DNA of 33,896 nt from Ramlibacter sp. (GTDB taxonomy: Bacteria; Pseudomonadota; Gammaproteobacteria; Burkholderiales; Burkholderiaceae_C). How positions within the stretch are numbered: the stretch's first letter is position 1; every line of letters starts with the position of its first letter. Positions 1 through 7,822 of the stretch are shown piece after piece. The position numbers were made by a program, and so were the translations under genes. Below the pieces are notes generated by a model, which did no database searches, was not told the DNA's origin, and saw nothing but the letters and a program-made list of their open reading frames with translations. The stretch lies in the NCBI GenBank assembly GCA_028292195.1, contig JAQGMU010000518.1:1-33896 (forward strand), written 5' to 3'.

Positions 1-493
1 ATCCTTGGGCTATCCACGTGCCCATCACGTCTGTGGCACGTTTCCCCTCTCGAAGAAGCACGAGCGAGTCGCCGACTTGGAACGTGTAAGGCGCAGGGCT
101 AGCAAACCGGAGCGTGTCCTGCCAAAAGCGCGCACCCGCATCTAGGTCAGAGACCCTCAACTCCACTGCAAGACCCACGACCCCCTCGAATCCCGGTGGA
201 ACTAGAACCAGTCGATTTCCATCTGGATCGCTCAACTCCACTGGCTCCTGTACCTCCCGGGCGGCGAGACGGACAGCGCCGATCCCGGAGCTTGGCGACG
301 ATGGCAAAGGTTGTTTGCTGTGGTTGATCTTGATGATCGAGCCGTTGGCGTGGAAGCGGTGCTGATGGATACCATCGCCAAGCTTTAAACGATGGTCAAA
401 CGATAGGCCAACCCTCTGCTGCCAAAACAGCAGTTGCTCCGAAAGCTCGGTGGTGAAGAGACCGATGTCGAGATGTTGCTTTGCAAGCCGCAT
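1..493 (-). CDS. VOC (glyoxalase/dioxygenase fold) family protein, 3' end outside the window
   Basis: I translated 164 codons reading leftward from ATG at 493 to the window edge without a stop. The protein has two vicinal-oxygen-chelate halves: residues about 8-100, ending in LSDPDGNRLVLVPPG, a typical closing strand of this fold, and a second half beginning near residue 106 (VGLAVELRVSDLDAGARFW). VOC proteins include glyoxalases, extradiol dioxygenases and isomerases; no metal ligand set could be assigned with certainty because the second half is cut. It lies 82 bases downstream of the crotonase stop on the same strand, so it probably belongs to the same leftward unit. The start is the first in-frame ATG and has only a weak ribosome-binding site. 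The reading frame stays open upstream of it without another ATG, so the true start is uncertain. Confidence 0.7.
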   Translation of the reverse strand, partial: MRLAKQHLDIGLFTTELSEQLLFWQQRVGLSFDHRLKLGDGIHQHRFHANGSIIKINHSKQPLPSSPSSGIGAVRLAAREVQEPVELSDPDGNRLVLVPPGFEGVVGLAVELRVSDLDAGARFWQDTLRFASPAPYTFQVGDSLVLLREGKRATDVMGTWIAQG

Positions 494-575
494 GGGCCGA
501 CCGAAGAAAAACGCAAGCGCCGTCAGTTGGCCCGCATCAGGGCATGGCACACATCCCCGACACTGCCGACGAGGC

Positions 576-1373
576 CTACAGGCTTCCGACGTTCTTGCCG
601 AGATTCAGCTCGAACTCGCCGGCTTGGCCGATACCGCGCTGAATCAACTTCGGGACTCGCTCCTTGAAGCCCTCCCATGCGAACGTCTGGAAGAACGTGT
701 CTTGTGTGTCCTGCAGCTCGCTCCTGCTTGGCAAGCCGTGCTTGCTGATCGTCGACTTCACCACGCTAAGGATCCGCTTGTCGAAGGACACCACGCGCCT
801 GACGAAATTGGCGACGTGTGCATCGAGTTCTGCCTCTGGGAGGGCGCGATTGATCCACCCGTAGCGCTCGGCGGTTTCTGCGTCGTAGTCATCCCCGCCG
901 AGCACAATCTCCAGCGCTCGGGCCCTGCCCACCAAGAGCGGCAGACGCTGCAAAGCGCCGCCGCCGGGGATCAGTCCGCTGCCCACCTCCGGCTGACCGA
1001 AAATGGCCTTCTCCCGGCTGGCAAAGCGTAGGTCGCATCCCATCGCGAATTCGCTGCCGCCGCCTCGCACCCTGCCGCGAATGACGGCGATGCTCAGAAC
1101 GTCGCTGGCAGCCAGCCGCTGCGCGGTGTCGATCCAACGAGGCGTGCCGAAGCGACTGCGCGGCTCCGCGGAGCTGTAATGGGCGAGAAAGAAATCGGGA
1201 TTAGCGCTCTCGAACGTGACGACCTTCAGCGTGGGCTCGGCCTCGATTTCACCCACCAAGTCGTACAGCTCGTCGTACATGCTGTCGTCGATCAGGTTGA
1301 TCGGAGGGTTGTTGAGGGTGACCCGCCAGTAACCCGGACTCTTTTCGACGGCCACCTTCTTCGGATTGCTCAT
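576..1373 (-). CDS. Enoyl-CoA hydratase/isomerase (crotonase) family protein
   Basis: 265 residues, normal length for a crotonase. The oxyanion-hole stretch (residues about 99-112, RGRVRGGGSEFAMG) carries Glu108, and FGQPEVGSGLIPGGGA (125-140) carries Glu129. These are the positions of the two catalytic glutamates of enoyl-CoA hydratase, with one extra residue between them, so hydratase or related acyl-CoA chemistry is likely. The substrate is unknown. The start codon overlaps the stop of the upstream oxidoreductase in an ATGA junction, so the two are translationally coupled. With the VOC gene downstream this forms a three-gene leftward unit of unknown catabolic purpose. Family assignment is firm; the specific reaction is not. 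Confidence 0.87.
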   Translation of the reverse strand: MSNPKKVAVEKSPGYWRVTLNNPPINLIDDSMYDELYDLVGEIEAEPTLKVVTFESANPDFFLAHYSSAEPRSRFGTPRWIDTAQRLAASDVLSIAVIRGRVRGGGSEFAMGCDLRFASREKAIFGQPEVGSGLIPGGGALQRLPLLVGRARALEIVLGGDDYDAETAERYGWINRALPEAELDAHVANFVRRVVSFDKRILSVVKSTISKHGLPSRSELQDTQDTFFQTFAWEGFKERVPKLIQRGIGQAGEFELNLGKNVGSL

Positions 1374-2524
1374 GATCTTTCCTTCGCTGCGTTGGGAACA
1401 ATGAGGAACTTCTCGCCCGTGGCCGGGCGCGCGTATTGCGCGATGGTCTCGGCCAGCAGCGCCTGCGACAGCGAGATTTGCCGCGAGTAGTGGCTGGCAA
1501 AGGTGGTCTTCAATTCACGGCAGATCCGGTCCCGCAGGCGTTGCACCGTCTCGGCGCCGGCCTTGCGCAGGAACGACGAGAGGAGCCAGCCGCCCATCGA
1601 CCAGGCCATCCCGAAGTTGAAGACAATCTGCGCGGGGCTGTTGTCGAGCAAGCCGTACACATAGACCTGCTTGCGGATCGCGGAGCCGTAGCGGCTGTAC
1701 TCCTTGGCGTTGCGGTTCAACGCCCTCTCCATGCAGCTGAGGATCTGTCCTGCGAGTTTGCCGCCGCCCGTTGCGTCGAATGCGATGGTGGCGCCCGTGG
1801 CAGCCAGGGCATCGGTGAGATCGGCCATGAAGCTGTCTGCACTGCTGTCGCACACATAAGCGGCTCCTTGGTCGCGAAGCAGCTTGGCCTGTTCCGGCCG
1901 TCGGACGATGTTGACCAGCTGCACGCCATCGGCCTGGCACACGCGACTGAGCATCTGGCCTAGATTCGATGCGGCGGCGGTGTGCACAAGCGCACTGTGG
2001 CCTTCGCTGCGCATGGTTTCGACCATGCCCAACGCAGTCAGAGGATTGACGAACGCGGATGCACCGTCGACGGCGCTCGCATCCTCAGGCAACGGCATGC
2101 ATTGCTGAACGGGCACACAACGATATTGCGAGTACATCGCATCACCGAACACGGCAACTTTGCGATTCAGAAGCGCCTGGGCGGCTGGCGAGGATCCTGC
2201 CGCCACCACCAGACCGGCGCCTTCATTTCCCACGGGCATCGAGCGGTCCAGACGGGCTGCAAGCCCTCGGAGCGCTCCTTCGGGCACCGTTGCACTCGTA
2301 ACGGGCCGCTCGAGGGTGCCTCCCACGTTAATGGTCGAGAGATCCGCAGGACCCAGCAGCAGGTCCACGTCGGACGGATTGACGGGCGCGGCATCGATCC
2401 GAACGACGACGTCGCCAGGACCTGGCGCGGGTAGCTCCTCATCAGCCAGCGTCAGCTCCAGCTGTCCGTTGCTTGTGATGAGTGAGCGCAGTTGCAAGCC
2501 GGAGCTCAGTACGGGGTTACTCAT
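1370..2524 (-). CDS. MDR superfamily (quinone-oxidoreductase-like) NADP-dependent alcohol dehydrogenase, zinc-free type
   Basis: 384 residues from ATG at 2524. An upstream in-frame start at 2566 exists, but the 2524 start has a proper site (GGAAG, about 6 bases upstream) and begins the recognisable N-terminal GroES-like domain. The domain is seen in VVVRIDAAPVNPSDVDLLLG (residues about 39-58), and the Rossmann nucleotide-binding region follows around ALVHTAAASNLGQ. I see none of the cysteine-rich structural zinc loop of zinc alcohol dehydrogenases, so a quinone-reductase or enoyl-reductase type is more likely. It is first in a leftward unit with a crotonase and a VOC protein. A good promoter (see 2555-2583) lies just upstream. 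Substrate not inferable. Confidence 0.83.
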   Translation of the reverse strand: MSNPVLSSGLQLRSLITSNGQLELTLADEELPAPGPGDVVVRIDAAPVNPSDVDLLLGPADLSTINVGGTLERPVTSATVPEGALRGLAARLDRSMPVGNEGAGLVVAAGSSPAAQALLNRKVAVFGDAMYSQYRCVPVQQCMPLPEDASAVDGASAFVNPLTALGMVETMRSEGHSALVHTAAASNLGQMLSRVCQADGVQLVNIVRRPEQAKLLRDQGAAYVCDSSADSFMADLTDALAATGATIAFDATGGGKLAGQILSCMERALNRNAKEYSRYGSAIRKQVYVYGLLDNSPAQIVFNFGMAWSMGGWLLSSFLRKAGAETVQRLRDRICRELKTTFASHYSRQISLSQALLAETIAQYARPATGEKFLIVPNAAKERS

Positions 2525-2554
2525 AAGTCTTCCAACGTCCATTGAGTCGAGGCA

Positions 2555-2583
2555 ACTATACTCCAATCAGTCTGGTTATTGAA
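2555..2583 (-). promoter_or_regulatory. Sigma-70-like promoter for the leftward oxidoreductase/crotonase/VOC unit
   Basis: On the minus strand TTCAAT (2583-2578) and TATAGT (2560-2555) are separated by exactly 17 bases, about 30 bases before the start codon at 2524. The region around the -35 box (TTATTGAACTAA) is an imperfect dyad that could bind a regulator. This is seen by eye only; no transcription data. Confidence 0.5.
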
Positions 2584-2744
2584 CTAATGGACCGCACGAC
2601 TCCCGCCGAGCTTGCGCGGCGTTTTGCTGCTGAATGTTTCGTTGATCGCCCAGCTGAGGCAGGCCTCCAAAAGGACTAGACGTGCGCAGCGCGCCCCCTG
2701 ATGCTGCCGATCACGTCGGATTCAGACGCGGCCCCGCGGCGCCG

Positions 2745-3306
2745 ACGCTTCGCGGCGCGAAGGCTGCGAGCGAGTCTACTTTGGCATGTCGGTATCACCT
2801 GACTACCTGCAGGCGACGGTCCCGTGGTGCACATACGCCCGACGGTGTTCCTCGAAGGCTTCTTTCTGCGCTTCGCCGCGGGCGGCATCCGTCGCAGCGA
2901 CGAACTGGCGCTGCCCATGGGCAGCGGCAAGACCTCACCGATCTCGGCATACGACGTCGCCCCGGGCGGTCGCCGCGATCCTGCAGGCCCCCGGGCGGCA
3001 CGTCGGGCAGATCTACAACCTGACTGGGTCGCGCTCCAAGCACCTGCATTGGTATGCAGGCGAGTACTCGGAAGCACTCGATCGCCGCATCAGTTATCGC
3101 GACGTGGATCCGGCCGCCTGGCGCGAGCAACTGGTTCAATGGAAGCTGCCGGCACACCTGCCCGAGCACGTGACCGCCATGGCGCAGCTGAATTGCGAGA
3201 ACCGCTACGACCGCCTGACCGACGACGTCGAGCAGTTGACGGGGCGGCCGGCCATGGGAATGCGGAGTTCGTGCGGCGACACGCGGCGGAGTTCACGCCA
3301 CGGTAG
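2745..3306 (+). pseudogene. Remnant of an NmrA-type NAD(P)-binding oxidoreductase
   Basis: Pieces of one protein lie in order in different frames: VYFGMSVSPDYLQATV from about 2768, then VVHIRPTVFLEGFFLRFAAG in a second frame, then GRHVGQIYNLTGSRSKHLHW through YDRLTDDVEQLTGRPA, then a last shift into EFVRRHAAEFTPR ending at 3306. From memory of the NmrA/azoreductase-like family these are consecutive parts of one polypeptide. The N-terminal nucleotide-binding segment is missing, and roughly 40-50 residues are deleted between the first two pieces. At least three frame changes rule out a working protein. It lies on the plus strand between the divergent MDR operon and the GNAT gene. I am confident it is a broken gene; the exact left limit is uncertain. 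Confidence 0.8.
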
Positions 3307-3433
3307 CGTGCGTGAACCTGAGCGGGGAATCACCCACTCAGTTCCGTGAAAACCCCATTTTTTCCCCTGATTGTTCCATCGCCCGCAAAACTGAATTGGC
3401 GTGCGTTACGTTTTTCGGCCCCGGGTTTCCGCA

Positions 3434-3444
3434 TAGATTGGCGG
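3434..3444 (+). promoter_or_regulatory. Putative -10 region TAGATTGGCGG before the GNAT gene
   Basis: TAGATTGGCGG lies 29 bases before the GNAT start codon. The identical 11-mer occurs 25 bases before another gene at 18637-18647. Read as a -10 element (TAGATT) it has TTTTTC (3411-3416) 17 bases upstream as a poor -35. The repeat of the whole string at a similar distance from two unrelated genes is the main support. Confidence 0.4.
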
Positions 3445-3472
3445 CATCGAAGACGGAGCCCCGGAGAGCACG

Positions 3473-4027
3473 ATGAACTTGCACGAAACCCTGGACATAC
3501 TGGTAGTCGACAGGACCCTGCGGGGAGCGCTGTGGGTGGCGCGGGACGGCGCGGCGATCATCATCCGTTCGATTCGCGACACGGACCTTCCGCTGATGCA
3601 GGAGTTCGTGCGCACGCTGTCGCGAAACACTGCCTACCAGAGGCTCATGTCCCCGCGGACGCCCAGCGACGAAGAGCTGCGCCGCTGGACGGAAATCGAT
3701 TCGTCGCGCGAGCATGCCCTGGTGGCCATCGGCAGTGACGCCAGCCTGAAGCGGATTCTCGGCGTGGCCCGCTATGTGATGCAGTCCGGGGGGGAGGCGG
3801 AATTCGCGGCCGTGCTCGCCGACGACTGGCAAGGACGCGGCCTGGGTCGCGAGCTCCTGACCCGGCTCGTGGCTGCTGCGAGCCGCCGGGGACTGCAGCG
3901 GCTGACGGGCACCACCCTTTCCACCAACGCCCCGATGCTCGCCCTGGCCCGCGCGCTGGGCTTCCGCTTTTCCCGTGTTCCCGGTTCAGCCTTCGTGACG
4001 ACGCTGACCCGGGACCTGTGTGTGTGA
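3473..4027 (+). CDS. GNAT family N-acetyltransferase
   Basis: 184 residues. A GNAT domain spans about residues 30-180. The acetyl-CoA pyrophosphate-binding motif is seen in DDWQGRGLGRELLTRLV (Q120, G121, R122, G123, G125 fit Q/R-x-x-G-x-G/A), followed by a typical C-terminal NAPMLALARALGF helix. The N-terminal 30 residues are a short extension. The layout resembles GNAT domains that acetylate proteins or small amines, but no substrate can be named. The ATG at 3473 has GGAGAG upstream. It sits 42 bases before the thiolase gene and may share its transcript. It has no cyclic-nucleotide domain and no acyl-CoA-synthetase fusion. Confidence 0.85.
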   Translation: MNLHETLDILVVDRTLRGALWVARDGAAIIIRSIRDTDLPLMQEFVRTLSRNTAYQRLMSPRTPSDEELRRWTEIDSSREHALVAIGSDASLKRILGVARYVMQSGGEAEFAAVLADDWQGRGLGRELLTRLVAAASRRGLQRLTGTTLSTNAPMLALARALGFRFSRVPGSAFVTTLTRDLCV

Positions 4028-4069
4028 TCGACAGCCACCGGCCCAGACCGGTCAAAACGAGGAACTCCC

Positions 4070-5251
4070 ATGACCAAGGACATCGTCATCTCTTTTCCAG
4101 TACGCACTGCGATCGGCAGCTTCGGCGGATCATTCAAGGGCACTCCTGCCGCGGCACTTGGAGCCCATGTGATCGCGGCGACCCTTCGCCGGGCGGGGCT
4201 CGATCCGAATCACGTCGACACGGTCGTGATGGGCAACGTCGTGCAGGCGGGCAATGGCATGAACGTCGCTAGGCAGGCTGCCATCCATGGCGGGCTGCCC
4301 GTGAGCGTTCCGGCCATGACGGTCAACCGCGTTTGCGGTTCGGGCGCCCAGGCCGTGGTGACGGCCTACGCCGAGATCGCCGCGGGACTGGCGCGCGTCG
4401 CCATCGCGGGCGGGACCGAAAACATGGACCGCGCACCCTACCTGCTACCCGGCATGCGCCTTGGAGCGCGCATGGGTCACGCCGAAGCAATCGACTCGCT
4501 GCTGACCGACGGTCTCCATGACGCCTTCTCCGGCAAGCATTCGGGCTGGCACACGGAGGACCTGGTGAGCAAGCTGCAGATCGCACGCGAAGCGCAGGAT
4601 GCGTTTGCGGCGCAGAGCCAGCAACGCTTCGCGGCTGCTCAGGCGGCCGGTCAGTTCCAGGAGGAAATCGAGCCGTTCACGATCAAGACGCCCAAGGGCT
4701 CGACGAGCTTCGCTGCCGACGAGTCAGTACGCGCGGAAACGACGGCGGCATCGCTGGGGAAGCTGAAGCCGGCATTTCGTCCTGACGGCACGATCACAGC
4801 GGGCAACGCGCCCGGCGTCAATGCGGGAGCCGCCGCCATGATCGTCTCCGACGCGGCGATTGCAGGTGATCTCCAGCTCGAACCCATGCTGGCGATCCGG
4901 GGCGTGGCCGTCGCCGCCGTCGAACCCGGCTTCTTTGGACTAGGCCCGCTGCCTGCGATTCGCCAGGCGCTGGATCGCGCTGCCTGGAACGTGGACGAGG
5001 TCGACCGATTCGAGGTGAACGAGGCCTTTGCGGCGATCGCGATCGCCGTTCGTGACGAGCTGAAGATCGACGCCGGGAGGTTCAACGTCGACGGCGGCGC
5101 CATTGCTCACGGCCACCCGATAGGCGCGACGGGCGCCATCCTCATCACGAAGGTGGCGCATGCGCTACGGCGCACCGGCGAGCGCAAGGCCGTCGTCTCC
5201 CTTTGCATCGGCGGCGGGCAGGGCATCGCGCTTTGCCTCGAGCGCGTCTGA
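4070..5251 (+). CDS. Acetyl-CoA C-acetyltransferase (thiolase II type)
   Basis: 393 residues, the normal size of a biosynthetic or degradative thiolase. All catalytic residues are visible: nucleophile Cys89 in NRVCGSGAQAV, His349 in GGAIAHGHPIGATG and Cys379 in SLCIGGGQGIAL. The NEAFA motif (EVNEAFAAIAIA) is also intact. It would condense or cleave acetoacetyl-CoA or a longer 3-oxoacyl-CoA in the cytoplasm. GAGGAA is placed well before the ATG. The neighbours (GNAT upstream, broken gamma-glutamylcyclotransferase downstream) do not define a pathway; a role in finishing the breakdown of CoA thioesters from the catabolic operons nearby is an inference. Confidence 0.93.
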   Translation: MTKDIVISFPVRTAIGSFGGSFKGTPAAALGAHVIAATLRRAGLDPNHVDTVVMGNVVQAGNGMNVARQAAIHGGLPVSVPAMTVNRVCGSGAQAVVTAYAEIAAGLARVAIAGGTENMDRAPYLLPGMRLGARMGHAEAIDSLLTDGLHDAFSGKHSGWHTEDLVSKLQIAREAQDAFAAQSQQRFAAAQAAGQFQEEIEPFTIKTPKGSTSFAADESVRAETTAASLGKLKPAFRPDGTITAGNAPGVNAGAAAMIVSDAAIAGDLQLEPMLAIRGVAVAAVEPGFFGLGPLPAIRQALDRAAWNVDEVDRFEVNEAFAAIAIAVRDELKIDAGRFNVDGGAIAHGHPIGATGAILITKVAHALRRTGERKAVVSLCIGGGQGIALCLERV

Positions 5252-5270
5252 AAACAAGCAGCGTCCTTGC

Positions 5271-5970
5271 ATGACTCTCCGATACAGCCCCGTTCCGACC
5301 TTCTGCGCGACCAAGCATGAAGCGACGCGCGGGCGATTGATCGAGGGAACGTTGCTGCGGGCAGTCCTTTCTGACGCGCCTCCAGGCATCAGGCTTCGTA
5401 CCGACGCGGAGATGGAAGGGACCCTGGATGCCGTCCTGCGCGCCCATGAGCCCGCCCAGGACCTGCATGTCTTCGGGTACGGCTCGCTGATGTGGAATGC
5501 CGCCATGGAGATCGTGCAGGCGAGCGTCACGCGCGTGCAGGGTTGGCACCGGCCCTTCTGGTTTCGCACGATCCTGGGCCGGGGAGCCCGGCGCCATGCT
5601 GGCGCTGGACAGCGGCGGTGCCTGTGACGGTCTGCTGTTCCGCGTTGAGGCCGCCAAAGTGCAGGCGGAACTGCGGCTGCTGTGGAGGCGCGAGATGCTG
5701 CCGGGTTCCTGCGCCGCACGCTGGGTCAGCGCCTGCGTGGAGGGTCGCACGGTCCGGGCGCTCAACTTCGCGGCCGATCGAAGCAACGAGAGGTACATCG
5801 GGGGGCCAGCCGGTCGACTCCATCGCGCGCCTCATTCGTATCGGCAAGGGGCCGCTAGGGACGTCGCGCGCGTACTTCGAGTCCACGCTGACCGCCTTCG
5901 AAAACCTCGGAATCCACGACTTCGGCATTGAGCGGCTCCGCCGCGCGATCCTGCGCCCCGACCCAGGAAA
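5271..5970 (+). pseudogene. Frameshifted gamma-glutamylcyclotransferase (ChaC-like)
   Basis: From ATG 5271 the first frame reads DLHVFGYGSLMWN (the ChaC glycine-rich YGSL motif) to FWFRTILGRG. The protein then continues one frame over with GAMLALDSGGACDGLLFRVE to NERYIGG, and then in the third frame with PVDSIARLIRIGKGPLGTSR to FENLGIHD. Together these make a nearly full ChaC-type protein, which degrades glutathione or its gamma-glutamyl dipeptides to 5-oxoproline. Both frame changes fall at runs of G (near 5580 and near 5800, the second in a run of six). Each could be a genuine mutation or a homopolymer sequencing error. Start lies 20 bases after the thiolase stop. Dead as written. Confidence 0.82.
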
Positions 5971-5989
5971 CACGTCGCGCCTGAACGCT

Positions 5990-6270
5990 GAGGCGCGACG
6001 CGGGCGTTGGTGTTGCTCGAACAACCCGATCGTCGAGTCGATGAAGACATGAGCCTTGGCGCTGAGGTAGCGGTTGGGCCCATACGGCAACCGGGCTGGC
6101 GGCTGTCTGGCAGTCCTCGAGCAGGGGCACGTGTTTCCCGGCCCGGACGGCGTCATGCACGCGTACGTGGGCACTTGGATGAAGCCCAGACGGGCGAGGC
6201 CGGCGGCAACATACGCGTTCGTGTCGTTGACGATGGGCCTGTGTTCCGGAGCAAGCAGCGGAACTAGGCG
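5990..6270 (-). pseudogene. C-terminal remnant of a LysR-type regulator
   Basis: Reading leftward, NDTNAYVAAGLARLGFIQVP matches the effector-domain region of many LysR regulators. It is continued after a frame change by KHVPLLEDCQTAASPVAVW, and after a second change by YGPNRYLSAKAHVFIDSTIG, the usual C-terminus of this family. The helix-turn-helix and most of the effector domain are absent. It abuts the broken ChaC gene, which reads toward it, so this is a small scar region. Not functional. Confidence 0.72.
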
Positions 6271-6374
6271 ACGCGCCGATGCGGTCATTTCAAGTCCGAC
6301 AAGAATCGACGCGTCCCGATATGATGAGCGACATCTATGGGCATGACCTTCGGAATTGCAAGGAAATCGAGGCG

Positions 6375-6944
6375 ATGCGAGTCAGCCGTGACCAAGCCGC
6401 GCTGAACCGTGAGCGGGTGCTGGACACCGCTGCGAGGCTGTTCCGCGAACGCGGTTTCAACGGCGTCGGCGTGGCGGACCTGATGGCGTCCGCGGGACTC
6501 ACGCACGGCGCCTTCTACCGCCAGTTCGAGTCGAAAGAAGACCTGATGACGCAGGCGTGCGAACGCGCGTACAAAGGCCTGCGAGAGCGCTGGAGCGAGG
6601 CGGCCGCCCGGAAGCCGGACAAGCCTCTGACTGGCGTGGTGGCATCGTACCTGTCCACGGCGCACCGCGACAGTCCCGGAGAGGGCTGCGTCGTTGCCGC
6701 CCTCGGTTCCGAGGCCGCCCGCGAGGGGCCTGCTCTGCGACGCGCGATCACCGACGGCACCAGGGCGCAACTCGACGTCCTGACCGAACTGGTGCCAGGC
6801 GAGGCGCACTCCGCGAAGCGCCAGCGGGCGGTGGTCACGCTGGCGGCCATGATCGGCGCGCTGGTGCTCGCGCGCGCGCTCGACGATGAAGCGCTGTCGA
6901 AGGAACTCCTGCGGTCGGTGAAAGCGGCGGTATCGCAGGACTAA
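6375..6944 (+). CDS. TetR/AcrR family transcriptional regulator
   Basis: 189 residues from ATG 6375, chosen because AAGGAA lies upstream and the TetR domain begins at once (QAALNRERVLDTAARLFRERG). An in-frame start at 6279 would add 32 residues of non-conserved sequence. Helix-turn-helix at about residues 31-55 (VADLMASAGLTHGAFYRQF), then a ligand-binding domain. It is the first of two TetR genes separated by 30 bases and placed directly upstream of the ten-gene catabolic operon, so it probably represses that operon or answers to its substrate; that is inference. It belongs to the TetR branch with the THGAFYRQF recognition helix. Ligand unknown. Confidence 0.88.
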   Translation: MRVSRDQAALNRERVLDTAARLFRERGFNGVGVADLMASAGLTHGAFYRQFESKEDLMTQACERAYKGLRERWSEAAARKPDKPLTGVVASYLSTAHRDSPGEGCVVAALGSEAAREGPALRRAITDGTRAQLDVLTELVPGEAHSAKRQRAVVTLAAMIGALVLARALDDEALSKELLRSVKAAVSQD

Positions 6945-6974
6945 GCGAACGCCCTCACCATACCTCGCGCCAGA

Positions 6975-7637
6975 ATGCCGAAACCGTCTCCCGCGGAAAC
7001 GCCTTACCACCATGGTGACCTGCGCAATGCACTGATCGCGGAAGGGCGGCGCCTGCTCGAGGAGGTCGGCGCGCGGGAGCTGAGCCTGCGCAACGTGGTG
7101 CGTGCGGTCGGCGTCTCCATCGCCGCGCCGTCGCGCCATTTCGAAGGCAAGGAAGGGCTGCTCGCCGCGATTGCTGCGGACGGCTTCACGGAACTCGCCG
7201 CGCAGCGCCGCCGCATCACGGCCTCGAGCCCGGATTCGCTCGCCAGGGTGTACCGCATGTTGGACAACTACGTGCGGTTCGCACAGCGCCGGAAGGGCCT
7301 GTTCGACCTGATGGTGGGCCCCCGCATCCTGGCGCGGGACGCCTATCCCCAACTGGCCGCTGCCAGCTCGGAATCTTTCGACCTGTTTGCGACCGCGGTA
7401 AGCGAGTACGCGCGCGGTTGCGGCTGGCAGGAGAAAGACCTGAACCTAGTCGTGCACTCGGCTTGGTCGACCGAACACGGTATCGCGACCCTGCTCATTG
7501 CTGACCGAGTGCCGCGGGCGGACCGGCCGATCGACGTGGCCCGGATGGTTCGCTTTTCGCTGTCGCTGCTGCTGACCGGCATCGCTGTCGGGCCCGCGGC
7601 GGCCGACCGCATCGCGAGCGCATTGCCGCCCCGTTAG
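6975..7637 (+). CDS. TetR family regulator with YHHGDLR-type N-terminus
   Basis: 220 residues. The N-terminus has YHHGDLRNAL (11-20), the hallmark of the TetR subgroup with a WHG-type C-terminal ligand domain. The helix-turn-helix lies at about residues 37-58 (SLRNVVRAVGVSIAAPSRHF). The C-terminal domain has the family's STEHGIATLL element. The gene is 30 bases after the first TetR gene and is followed by a 185-base regulatory region with two palindromes, then the catabolic operon. It is the likeliest binder of the operator at 7747-7765. It could alternatively control itself and its neighbour only. Confidence 0.88.
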   Translation: MPKPSPAETPYHHGDLRNALIAEGRRLLEEVGARELSLRNVVRAVGVSIAAPSRHFEGKEGLLAAIAADGFTELAAQRRRITASSPDSLARVYRMLDNYVRFAQRRKGLFDLMVGPRILARDAYPQLAAASSESFDLFATAVSEYARGCGWQEKDLNLVVHSAWSTEHGIATLLIADRVPRADRPIDVARMVRFSLSLLLTGIAVGPAAADRIASALPPR

Positions 7638-7702
7638 CCTCGCCACGGCGGTACTCCCCGGCGCGCGCCGCGTCACCTCGTTCCCACACCGGTCCTTCTG
7701 CA

Positions 7703-7720
7703 AGATGATGATCATCATCT
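7703..7720. repeat. 18-bp perfect palindrome between regulator and catabolic operon
   Basis: AGATGATGATCATCATCT is a perfect 18-base palindrome 66 bases after the TetR stop. It has no T-run, so it is more likely a protein-binding site than a terminator. It lies about 40 bases upstream of the proposed -35 box, a suitable place for a second operator. Confidence 0.55.
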
Positions 7721-7741
7721 AAGGGAAATCCCGCATTTTAT

Positions 7742-7770
7742 TTTTCATGTTATCACCGATAACATATAGA
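7742..7770 (+). promoter_or_regulatory. Promoter of the catabolic operon with an operator in its spacer
   Basis: TTTTCA (7742-7747) and TATAGA (7765-7770) are 17 bases apart. The inverted repeat ATGTTATC-acc-GATAACAT (7747-7765) fills the spacer exactly. A dimeric TetR-type repressor bound there would block RNA polymerase. It lies 53 bases before the crotonase start. The boxes match consensus only moderately; the dyad is perfect. Confidence 0.6.
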
Positions 7771-7822
7771 TCGGCTCACGCAATCTCCCTCCCGACCAAC
7801 CGCCAAGGAAAGGCACTCCCCC

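Noticed and set aside
2587-2679. 30-codon rightward frame (MDRTTPAELARRF...) divergent from the MDR gene
   Set aside because: Too short to assign and no ribosome-binding site. It may be the scrap of a lost regulator, but nothing proves it.
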